Positions 15,250-21,094 of a stretch of DNA of 21,138 nt are shown here, in pieces (the first letter of the stretch is position 1; the number at the start of each line of letters is the position of its first letter). The notes under the pieces are model-generated. The model was not told where the DNA came from and ran no database searches. It was given only the letters and a program-made list of their open reading frames with translations. Source of the stretch: Thermoplasmata archaeon (GTDB taxonomy: Archaea > Thermoplasmatota > Thermoplasmata > Thermoplasmatales > GCA-001856825); NCBI GenBank assembly GCA_021831005.1, contig JAKBNO010000053.1, positions 1 to 21,138 of the forward strand, written 5' to 3'. The translations under genes were made by a program, and so were the position numbers.

Positions 15250-16581
15250 CTATGCCACCTCCCTCAGGAATTCCTTGTAAGCGTTGAAATCGTCATTGGT
15301 ATTTCTTTCCGTAACGTTTACCACTATGTTGGTTTGATTGCGGTCATTATAACCATAGTTCTTTCCAAGTGCATATCCCGGGACCAGATTGAATTTCTTT
15401 GCAATCCTGCAAACGAATGTCTTCGACTCCTTCAATCTGATTAAAAACTCGTTGAAAACGGGTGATCCATCGTATGGCATCGTGACATCAAATTCCCTCA
15501 CGATATCCATCAATTCCCTTGTCCTTCCCATGTTTATTTCACCGATCTTTTTGAGTCCCGAATCTCCCATCAGAGAAAGATAGACCGCCGAAGCCACAGC
15601 CATCAAAGCTTGATTGCTCGTCATGTTGGTCACTGCTCTCTCCCTCCTGATGTGTTGTTCCCGCGTTTGCAAAATCATGGAGAAAGCGACTTTTCCATTG
15701 TAGTCCTTGGTAATACCCATTATCTTACCAGGCATCTTCCTGATGTATTGCTCCTTCGTAGCAAATATGCCCACGACCGGGCCCCCAAAATTGAGTCCAA
15801 GACCGAGAACCTGACCGTCTCCAATGGCTATGTCGGCACCGAATTTTCCCGGTGGAGCAAGAACACCAAGGGAAATCGGGTTTACTCCCGCGACGAATAT
15901 CCTTTCCTCACCTATGATTTCCTTCACTCTTGGAACGTTGGTGTCAATTATGCCGAACATATTTGGGTATTCAACGTAGACACCAGAAGTATTCTCATTC
16001 AATGCTTCCTTCAATCTCTCTAAATCTATCATTCCCTTCTCGTCAAAATCTATTTCCTTGACCTTGATTTCCGCTCCTCTGGCGTAATTGTCCAGGACAG
16101 CCCGCTTGTTCTTGCTCAGGTATTTGGGTACGATGAACTCGTCCTTTCCTGTTATGATCTTGGCCATTCTGGCTGCCTCTCCGAGGGAAGTTGAGACGTC
16201 GTACATCGATGAATTTACAGCGTCCATCTGAAACAACTCGGCTGCAAGGCTCTGGTACTCAAAGAGTGCCTGCATAATTCCCTGTGAAATTTCTGCCTGA
16301 TATGGGGTGTACGCCGTTAGGAATTCATTCCTATTGATTACATTGGAAATCGCTGCTGGAACGAAATGATTGTAGAGACCGAAGCCAAGGAACGAGTGTT
16401 CTTGGTTGACTGTCTTGTTCATCCCCGCGTACGCGCTCGCCACTCTTCTTATTTCATCTTCGTCCATCCCTTTTGGGAGACCTAGTGTTTTGGTACGGAT
16501 TGCGTCTGGAATGTCTGCGAATAGTTCGTCTGGACTCTTGATTTTTAACTCCTTTAATAAATCTGTTAGGTCGTTGTTCAT
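15250..16581 (-). CDS. gcvPA: Glycine dehydrogenase (decarboxylating) subunit 1
   Basis: A 443-residue partner of GcvPB forming the alpha2beta2 P-protein. Recognisable family blocks are FLGFGLYNHFVPA near 63-75, FLTAYTPYQAEISQGIMQALFEYQS (88-112), VNSSMYDVSTSLGEAARMA (120-138), and the glycine-rich GDGQVLGLGLNFGGPVVG in the central part, plus REQHIRREKATSN-type sequence (here REQHIRRERAVTNMTSNQAL). This subunit lacks the PLP lysine, as expected. It is the first gene of the gcvPA-gcvPB pair. Upstream, TTTAAA (16598-16603) and TTTTAT (16610-16615) are candidate TATA elements, neither ideally spaced. The tnpB relic begins about 45 bp upstream of this gene's start on the opposite strand. Confidence 0.97.
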   Translation of the reverse strand: MNNDLTDLLKELKIKSPDELFADIPDAIRTKTLGLPKGMDEDEIRRVASAYAGMNKTVNQEHSFLGFGLYNHFVPAAISNVINRNEFLTAYTPYQAEISQGIMQALFEYQSLAAELFQMDAVNSSMYDVSTSLGEAARMAKIITGKDEFIVPKYLSKNKRAVLDNYARGAEIKVKEIDFDEKGMIDLERLKEALNENTSGVYVEYPNMFGIIDTNVPRVKEIIGEERIFVAGVNPISLGVLAPPGKFGADIAIGDGQVLGLGLNFGGPVVGIFATKEQYIRKMPGKIMGITKDYNGKVAFSMILQTREQHIRRERAVTNMTSNQALMAVASAVYLSLMGDSGLKKIGEINMGRTRELMDIVREFDVTMPYDGSPVFNEFLIRLKESKTFVCRIAKKFNLVPGYALGKNYGYNDRNQTNIVVNVTERNTNDDFNAYKEFLREVA

Positions 16582-16626
16582 GATATCGTCATGGTATGGT
16601 TTAAAGGGATAAAATTGTTTTACATT

Positions 16627-17135
16627 TGAGAGCGGGAAATCTCACTTCATTCGAAAATGGGAAAGAAGGTGAACTACTATTCTCGACAGTACCAGAAACC
16701 AGAACTGAAGAAAGCCTTCCCCGAATTCAGGGATATTCATTCCCAGGTATTGCAGGATGTCGCGGGAAGAGTGGATCGCGCCTACCAGAACTTCTTCAGA
16801 AGAATTGAAGAAAAGCGATTGGGAAAGCAACAGACAGCAGGATTTCCGAGGTTCAAGCCCGACAACGTTACCGCTCGATTACGTACTTGCAGTCCGGTCT
16901 TGATGTTCTGGAAAACGGCCATCTGAAGCTCTCTGATTGTATCTTTCACCGCGATAGCTGTGGTCTGGAGATCGACAGGGATCTCAATGCAGCCATCAAC
17001 TTCCACAATCTATGTCTGGAAGAACTAGGGAGGGGCATTCCCGAAGTCACGCCTGTGGAGATTGGGGCACTACCAGCAAGGCAACCCGGCCCGAGAAGCA
17101 GGAAGCCCACGGCTTTAGTCGTGGGAGGATATCAC
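16627..17135 (+). mobile_element. Decayed IS200/IS605-type (tnpB-only) element
   Basis: The stretch holds a broken tnpB gene and a right end. CCCACG (17106-17111) and CGTGGG (17120-17125) pair around an eight-base loop, giving CCCACGGCTTTAGTCGTGGG, the well-known right-end hairpin of this group; the element probably ends near ATCAC at 17131-17135. On the left, TGAGA (16627-16631) and TCTCA (16640-16644) form a small perfect stem that may be what remains of the left-end hairpin, but the tnpB N-terminus is already missing there. No tnpA is present. It lies between gcvPA and the MFS gene. Boundaries are approximate. Confidence 0.8.
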
Positions 17136-17144
17136 TTTGGCTGA
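16630..17144 (+). pseudogene. tnpB: TnpB pseudogene (truncated, frameshifted, internally deleted)
   Basis: The first frame (to about 16862) reads VNYYSRQYQKPELKKAFPEF, then HSQVLQDVAGRVDRAYQNFF and FPRFKP, a typical TnpB N-terminal part. One base is missing near 16861-16863, and the next frame continues QRYRSITYLQSGLDVLENGHLKLS. It then jumps straight to DCIFHRDSCGLEIDRDLNAA and LGRGIPEVTPVEIGALPAR, the extreme TnpB C-terminus. About half the protein (RuvC-I, RuvC-II and the first zinc CxxC) is absent. The remaining zinc pair reads HRDSC, where relatives have a Cys in place of the Arg. Only the last RuvC Asp (in DRD) remains. The protein is dead as a nuclease. Confidence 0.88.
17106..17125 (+). 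repeat. IS605-type right-end hairpin
   Basis: CCCACGGCTTTAGTCGTGGG, a six-bp perfect stem with an eight-base loop. In intact elements this end is bound by TnpA and forms part of the 3' region of the TnpB guide RNA. Confidence 0.8.
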
Positions 17145-17148
17145 AAAG

Positions 17149-17156
17149 GTATTTAC
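17149..17156 (+). promoter_or_regulatory. Possible TATA element of the MFS gene
   Basis: GTATTTAC is centred about 25 bp upstream of GTG 17178. It lies just beyond the right end of the tnpB relic. The match is weak; the main support is spacing. Confidence 0.3.
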
Positions 17157-17177
17157 TTTGTGACTGGTTTTGGCATC

Positions 17178-18338
17178 GTGGACCAGAAATACTTGCTCTT
17201 CCTCACCAGAACTCTAAGGGGGTTCATATATGGAGTGTTCTCCGTCATCACTATCATATATCTCATAAGAGGAGGGTTGAGTCCACTCGAATCTGGAGTG
17301 ACGGTCACTGGATCTATTCTACTCGGCTCCTTTCTGACCTTTCTCATCACTTCAAGATACGGCCTGGGTTACTCAAAGCTGTTTTTGGTGCTGTTTTCCA
17401 TCCTGCTCTTGGTAGGAATTTCTGGCTTCTATCTCCTGCAAAATCCAGTTCTGAAGGCACTATTTTCGATCATAGGATCCCTAGGAGTCAATCCATCAGA
17501 TAACACTCTTTTCTCAGCTTTCGAACAACCCCTGATCGCACACATTAAAGCGGGTCAGTCGTCCAAAAACAGACTTTTTGCCCTATACACATTTGGAGGC
17601 TATATTGCTGCATCAGTTGGGGCAGTTTCCCTCAATCTCGGTCTTAACGTGTCATTTGAGGTCTCGATGATATTTGCTGGAATCATTGTTGTCACCTACT
17701 TTTTCATACCATCAAACAAGGAAAAGAGACGGGTAATCGTCTCTTCTGTTTCAAAGAAGAGCAAGATCATTGCACGGGATGTCAGTGCACTTTTTTCCGT
17801 TGATGCAGTGGCCGGCGGATTCGTACTGCAGGGATTGATGGCATACTGGTTTAGTCTAAGGTACAACTTCAATTTCTCTCAGCTTGGGTACATTTTCACC
17901 GTAGTAGACGTCATAACAGCCATTTCCGTCTTGCTGACCCCGTTTATAGCATCCAAGATAGGTCTAGTGAATACCATGGTCTTTACACACATCCCTTCAA
18001 ATATCTTCCTTATCCTGATCCCACTTGTTCCCACGCTATCGCTCTCCCTCTTGTTCCTGTTCCTTAGGCAGACTCTGAGTCAAATGGATGTCCCGACCAG
18101 GCAGTCCTACCTCAACAGTATAGTTGACGAGGACGACAGGAGTTATGTGGTGGGGGTGTCTAACGCCTTCAGGAGCGCAGCAAATGGTTCATCCCCTTAC
18201 ATATCCTCTTACCTGATTTCTATTGCTGCAGGTTCTCTCTCTTTTGTTGCTGGAGGTTTAATAAAAATAGGTTATGATATTGCTATGTACAAAAGGTTCA
18301 AATCGGTAAAAGAGAATTATGGGACAGAGAAAAAATGA
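17178..18338 (+). CDS. MFS transporter
   Basis: About 386 residues with roughly eleven or twelve hydrophobic helices; the N-terminal KYLLFLTRTLRGFIYGVFSV and the mid-protein FTVVDVITAISVLLTPFIAS are helix-rich segments. The cytoplasmic basic loop between halves is visible as FIPSNKEKRRVIVSSVSKKSK-like sequence near the middle. The pattern DVPTRQSYLNSIVDEDDRSYVVG near the C-terminal half resembles the drug-resistance-type MFS proteins found in Archaea. The substrate is unknown. The frame can also start at GTG 17160 (six residues longer), but the TATA spacing favours 17178. The last four bases overlap the next gene (ATGA), so the zinc-knuckle protein is coupled to it. The tnpB relic sits immediately upstream and may have reshaped the promoter. 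Confidence 0.85.
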   Translation: MDQKYLLFLTRTLRGFIYGVFSVITIIYLIRGGLSPLESGVTVTGSILLGSFLTFLITSRYGLGYSKLFLVLFSILLLVGISGFYLLQNPVLKALFSIIGSLGVNPSDNTLFSAFEQPLIAHIKAGQSSKNRLFALYTFGGYIAASVGAVSLNLGLNVSFEVSMIFAGIIVVTYFFIPSNKEKRRVIVSSVSKKSKIIARDVSALFSVDAVAGGFVLQGLMAYWFSLRYNFNFSQLGYIFTVVDVITAISVLLTPFIASKIGLVNTMVFTHIPSNIFLILIPLVPTLSLSLLFLFLRQTLSQMDVPTRQSYLNSIVDEDDRSYVVGVSNAFRSAANGSSPYISSYLISIAAGSLSFVAGGLIKIGYDIAMYKRFKSVKENYGTEKK

Positions 18339-18571
18339 CAGTCCTGTCACTCTGCTACATATGCGGCCTTCCTGCAGGTGTGTCCTGTAAGTTGTGTGGT
18401 AAGCCCGTTTGTTCAGAGCATTATGTCGCGAAGCTTGAATTGTGCGTTAAGTGTGCTGGGAAGATCCATTCCCAGAGGTTAATCTATAAAAAGCTGAAGG
18501 TAGAGATTCCACATTCGACATCTGCGATACCATTGAAAAACACAGTTTCCAGAAATCATAATCGGTCTTGA
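18335..18571 (+). CDS. Small zinc-knuckle protein coupled to the MFS transporter
   Basis: A 78-residue protein whose first 40 residues hold four metal-binding pairs: C7-x2-C10, C18-x2-C21, C26-x2-H29 and C37-x2-C40. This spacing suggests a cross-brace or treble-clef fold binding two zinc ions, similar in layout to B-box and HIT-type fingers, although I cannot name the family. The remaining residues are basic and lack motifs. The start codon overlaps the MFS stop codon (ATGA at 18335-18338), so translation is likely coupled. Its last 125 bases overlap the oppositely oriented Toprim gene. The Cys/His pattern makes a chance reading frame unlikely. Role unknown: it may be a cytosolic adaptor or regulator of the transporter. 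Confidence 0.75.
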   Translation: MTVLSLCYICGLPAGVSCKLCGKPVCSEHYVAKLELCVKCAGKIHSQRLIYKKLKVEIPHSTSAIPLKNTVSRNHNRS

Positions 18572-18863
18572 CCTCATACGAATTAAGGTGTCTTATCAGT
18601 GACGAAGTGAGCCTCTTGCCCTTCGAATCCCAGTCTAGAAGAAGTATGACTTCTTTGTGACCTTTCGAAAGATTCCTGCAGAAGCTTTCGATGGTCATTC
18701 GGGAATGAAGCGGAAAAATTTCACCTTCGAAGTTCAACTTCCTGAGAGCAATTACGTCTTTCTTGCCTTCCACCACGATCGGTACCGATCGATTCCTCTC
18801 TTTCAGGTCCTCTAGTGATTTGAAGATCTTTTCAACGTTGTCCTTTGCACTCAACGGACTCAC
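18447..18863 (-). CDS. Toprim-domain protein (UPF0292/COG1658-like)
   Basis: A 138-residue protein consisting of a Toprim fold. The catalytic glutamate is E32 in VPIVVEGKKDVIAL and the DxD motif is D77-x-D79 in LLLDWDSKGKRL; both are intact. The size and the C-terminal MSNVESLPSAF match the small archaeal Toprim proteins related to the RNase M5/DnaG nucleotidyl-transfer domain. Function in Archaea is not established; RNA or DNA processing is plausible. Start is GTG at 18863 or TTG at 18854 (GGTGAG just upstream of the latter). It follows the methyltransferase gene after seven bases, as the last gene of a three-gene operon. Its 3' end overlaps the zinc-knuckle gene by 125 bp in convergent orientation. 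Confidence 0.85.
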   Translation of the reverse strand: MSPLSAKDNVEKIFKSLEDLKERNRSVPIVVEGKKDVIALRKLNFEGEIFPLHSRMTIESFCRNLSKGHKEVILLLDWDSKGKRLTSSLIRHLNSYEVKTDYDFWKLCFSMVSQMSNVESLPSAFYRLTSGNGSSQHT

Positions 18864-18870
18864 CTTCTAA

Positions 18871-19563
18871 TCAGATTGCCTTCGCCCTCACTATCAGTTT
18901 CTCCGACCAAGTCCTCAACGGAGAGAGATCATAATCGCCAAAAGTTCCGTCGACTTCAAAATTCTCTGAATCGAGCATCTCTCCCAGCTCCGCTAATGCT
19001 ATTGGATAAATGGTAATAGTCTTTTCCACATTTCTTTTCGTCCGGTTGAATATGCTGTAGGAGTACCTAAGATCATAGTGGTCCTTGATCTTCTTTGCCC
19101 TCATCTTGAGGTATATCTTCATATTCCCGTCGTTGAACTCAGAGATATCGTACGTACTCCTCTTGAGGTTGAACCCATTTATGACGTCCACGAAGAGAAA
19201 TCCGTCCTTGTTCAGCACTCTCCTCGCCTCCTTCAGAATGATCTTCTTTTCTCTGTTTGGCACCAGCAGTAAACTGTTGAGGCCCACGATAACGGTGTTG
19301 AAGTGTTTCTTGAATGGGAGGGACCGTGCATCCCCCATGACCTTTATGAATTCGTTCTCAGAACGTTGCAGCATGTTTCTGTTTATATCCAGACCTACCC
19401 CACCCTTGAACCTGGAGATGATCCTGCCAGTCCCAGCGAACAGTTCCAGGCAGGGGGAGAAAGCTGACAGAGACTTGTAGAAGTTTACGTCCCGATTGAA
19501 TATTCCATATATCTTGTCATAGTACATCGACTCGAAGTTATAGAAGTCCTCAGTTTCATTCAT
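18871..19563 (-). CDS. Class I SAM-dependent methyltransferase
   Basis: A 230-residue Rossmann-fold methyltransferase. Motif I is LELFAGTGR at 39-47, motif II ends in D59 (GVGLDI), D78 in VMGDARSLPF contacts the adenine side, and motif IV lies around VIVGLNSLLL (91-100). REARRVL-type helix (here KEARRVLNKDGFLFVDV, 111-127) is typical of small-molecule or lipid methyltransferases of the UbiE/DUF type. The substrate is unknown. ATG at 19563 overlaps the stop codon of the adenosine-specific kinase gene (ATGA, 4 bp), and the Toprim gene follows after 7 bp, so all three are probably one operon. No membrane segment. Confidence 0.88.
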   Translation of the reverse strand: MNETEDFYNFESMYYDKIYGIFNRDVNFYKSLSAFSPCLELFAGTGRIISRFKGGVGLDINRNMLQRSENEFIKVMGDARSLPFKKHFNTVIVGLNSLLLVPNREKKIILKEARRVLNKDGFLFVDVINGFNLKRSTYDISEFNDGNMKIYLKMRAKKIKDHYDLRYSYSIFNRTKRNVEKTITIYPIALAELGEMLDSENFEVDGTFGDYDLSPLRTWSEKLIVRAKAI

Positions 19564-20039
19564 CTCTTGTATCCTATCGTCCTCAGAAACTCTCTTCTTT
19601 CCTTTACGTCCTCGTCCTTCTCGACACCCAGTGGCCGTTCTCCATCAAGCACTCCCATCACCCCTCTCCTGTCCCCATCCTCAGCAACCACGACGGAGAT
19701 AGGGTTGGATGTGGCCGCAAATATGTTGAGCACTTCTGGGACGTTCCTGATGTGGGGTATCACGTTGATCGGGAATGAACTTTCGAGATGAATCACGAAG
19801 ACGTGACCAGCCGCCAACCTCTCGGCATTCTTGACCGCCCGTTGGGTCAGGGTCTCATCATTTCCATCAAATCTGATCAGTCTCTTGCCTGATGCCTCGC
19901 AGAATGCGATTCCAAACTTGGCAGTAGGGGAAGAATTCTTGATCGACTCGTAGAGGTCTTCGACTGTCTTAATGAAGTGGGCCTGACCGACAATCACATT
20001 TTCTTCCTCTTTTTCGATGTTAACAACAGTCAAATTCAC
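19560..20039 (-). CDS. Adenosine-specific kinase (COG1839/DUF355)
   Basis: A 159-residue protein. VGQAHFIKTVEDLYE (17-31), FGIAFCEASGKRLIRFDGND (42-61), AGHVFVIHL (77-85), FPINVIPHIRNVPEV (89-103) and IFAATSNP (106-113), with the C-terminal EFLRTIGYKR, cover the family's conserved blocks from end to end. This group is annotated as adenosine-specific kinase from the structure and activity of archaeal relatives; it is not related to ribokinase-type adenosine kinases. It starts with GTG at 20039. The TATA element ATAAATAAA at 20060-20068 is about 25 bp upstream, so the transcript is leaderless. It is the first gene of an operon with a methyltransferase and a Toprim protein, suggesting a nucleotide or RNA-linked role. 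Confidence 0.93.
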   Translation of the reverse strand: MNLTVVNIEKEEENVIVGQAHFIKTVEDLYESIKNSSPTAKFGIAFCEASGKRLIRFDGNDETLTQRAVKNAERLAAGHVFVIHLESSFPINVIPHIRNVPEVLNIFAATSNPISVVVAEDGDRRGVMGVLDGERPLGVEKDEDVKERREFLRTIGYKR

Positions 20040-20059
20040 AGGTTGTGATTAGCAAATTC

Positions 20060-20076
20060 ATAAATAAACTTATTTT
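20060..20076. promoter_or_regulatory. Shared divergent TATA region
   Basis: ATAAATAAACTTATTTT. On the minus strand TTTATTTAT is 25 bp from the kinase GTG (20039). On the plus strand TAAATAAACTTATTTT is about 28 bp from GTG 20097. One AT-rich block of under 20 bp appears to serve two leaderless genes whose start codons lie 57 bp apart. Confidence 0.5.
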
Positions 20077-20096
20077 CCTTGAGGAAATTAAAAGAA

Positions 20097-20453
20097 GTGA
20101 GATCTTTACTTGTTAGGCGAGAGCGAGTGAGAGAGGTTAGGGAACTACTATTGTCGAGGGATATAGAATTCTTCGAGGAGAGGGACAATTACCATTTCCT
20201 GTTCATATTTCCCAAACCGGTCGACCTGGACCTGAACGGCAAATGGTGCTACCTCGTAAATGAGAACATCGATGAGATAGAGACCAAAGGCAACACTTTC
20301 AAGATCGATGGTCCCAGGGATGCTATAGGTATCTTCGCCCCTCAGTTCGAAAAGAGAGGTATGAAAGTGAAGATGGATGACCCTGATTGTGTGATTGAAA
20401 TCAAGAAATGGGGAAAGAAGTACCTGATCAGTGTCTCCTCAGTCTTCCCTTAG
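20097..20453 (+). CDS. Unknown short protein, THUMP-like C-terminus possible
   Basis: About 118 residues, not recognised with confidence. It starts VRSLLVRRERVREVRELLLSRD, an amphipathic basic helix, then an IEFFEERDNYHFLFIFP strand region. The C-terminal part ending in QFEKRGMKVKMDDPDCVIEIKKWGKKYLISVS has the shape of the last strands of a THUMP RNA-binding domain ('vdl.nPdv.v.vei.....yi'). That is an inference by pattern only. The frame extends upstream to TTG 20079, but promoter spacing favours GTG 20097. The gene is divergent from the adenosine-specific kinase operon, and its last 26 bases overlap the L15e gene end to end. Neighbours suggest an RNA- or translation-related role. Confidence 0.65.
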   Translation: MRSLLVRRERVREVRELLLSRDIEFFEERDNYHFLFIFPKPVDLDLNGKWCYLVNENIDEIETKGNTFKIDGPRDAIGIFAPQFEKRGMKVKMDDPDCVIEIKKWGKKYLISVSSVFP

Positions 20454-21021
20454 CCCTTATGGATGGTCTGGACTTCACGCTTCCCTTGCCCTTCGTGGCC
20501 AGTCCCCTTGCTTTCCTTCCTGCAGTAGAAAGGCCCCTGTAGACTCTTCCTTTCTGAGTCTTGTCAGCTGTCCATTTTAGGTTCTTGTCGTTGAGTATGG
20601 ATGGATGTGTAGGGTCCACAAACATTACCTCGTAGAACTTGTGCTTCCCGTCCTCTGCAAGATAATAGGAATTCAACAGAACGAGATTAGGGTACCTATT
20701 CTGAGCTCTTTCTTCAGCGATCCACTTCTCACTCTTTCCGTGTGTAAGTTTGTTGTATCCGTATCTTTTCGGTCTTCTGCCACCCATTATTTTCGCTTTG
20801 TGCAGGCCACCCCTGTTTACTTTTACCCTTACTGTGACAAATCCTGGTTTGGCCTTATAACCCAGTGCTCTTGCCCTTGCAAGCTTGGAGGGGGTCGAAA
20901 TTCTCTCGACTGTGCCTGAAGCTCTCCACTCTGTCATTCTGTCTCTGACTACACCTTTCATCTCTTCCTTAACAATTAGAAAGTTTTCAGACTGGAACGA
21001 ATAACTACTTTTTGAGGGCAA
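20428..21021 (-). CDS. rpl15e: 50S ribosomal protein L15e
   Basis: A 197-residue archaeal/eukaryotic-type ribosomal protein. ARARALGYKAKPGFVTVRVKV, GGRRPKRYGYNKLTHGKS, EERAQNRYPNLVLLNSYY, FYEVMFVDPTHPSI and the RVYRGLSTAGRKARGL tail match L15e in order; it binds 23S rRNA in the large subunit. The C-terminus RPSIRAKGRLRRH is normal. The start is TTG at 21021 with AAAGGTG at 21035-21029 as ribosome binding site; the in-frame stop at 21030-21028 excludes a longer protein, and the next ATG (20961) would cut off about 20 residues. The N-terminus lacks the usual YxYI..AWK.P pattern but has the right length. A TATA element CTTTATAATAAG lies at 21054-21065. Confidence 0.95.
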   Translation of the reverse strand: MPSKSSYSFQSENFLIVKEEMKGVVRDRMTEWRASGTVERISTPSKLARARALGYKAKPGFVTVRVKVNRGGLHKAKIMGGRRPKRYGYNKLTHGKSEKWIAEERAQNRYPNLVLLNSYYLAEDGKHKFYEVMFVDPTHPSILNDKNLKWTADKTQKGRVYRGLSTAGRKARGLATKGKGSVKSRPSIRAKGRLRRH

Positions 21022-21053
21022 ACCATTTCACCTTTGAGCAAACAGGATTATGA

Positions 21054-21065
21054 CTTATTATAAAG
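21054..21065. promoter_or_regulatory. TATA box upstream of rpl15e
   Basis: Reads CTTTATAATAAG on the minus strand, about 26 bp from a predicted transcription start near 21034 and thus a leader of about 13 bases carrying the AAAGGTG ribosome binding site. It could also serve the plus strand. Confidence 0.5.
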
Positions 21066-21094
21066 CCATTTCTTTATGGGCGCATTGAGCAGGG

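Noticed and set aside
14953..15444. 163-codon plus-strand frame over the gcvPA/gcvPB junction
   Set aside because: Both glycine dehydrogenase subunits are unmistakable on the minus strand here.
16627..17135. Functional TnpB nuclease with guide RNA
   Set aside because: RuvC-I and RuvC-II and one zinc pair are missing and the frame is broken, so only a relic can be claimed.
17012..17503. 163-codon plus-strand frame over the tnpB relic and MFS start
   Set aside because: It joins the wrong frames of the relic's C-terminus and of the MFS N-terminal helices; the MFS frame carries the hydrophobic pattern.
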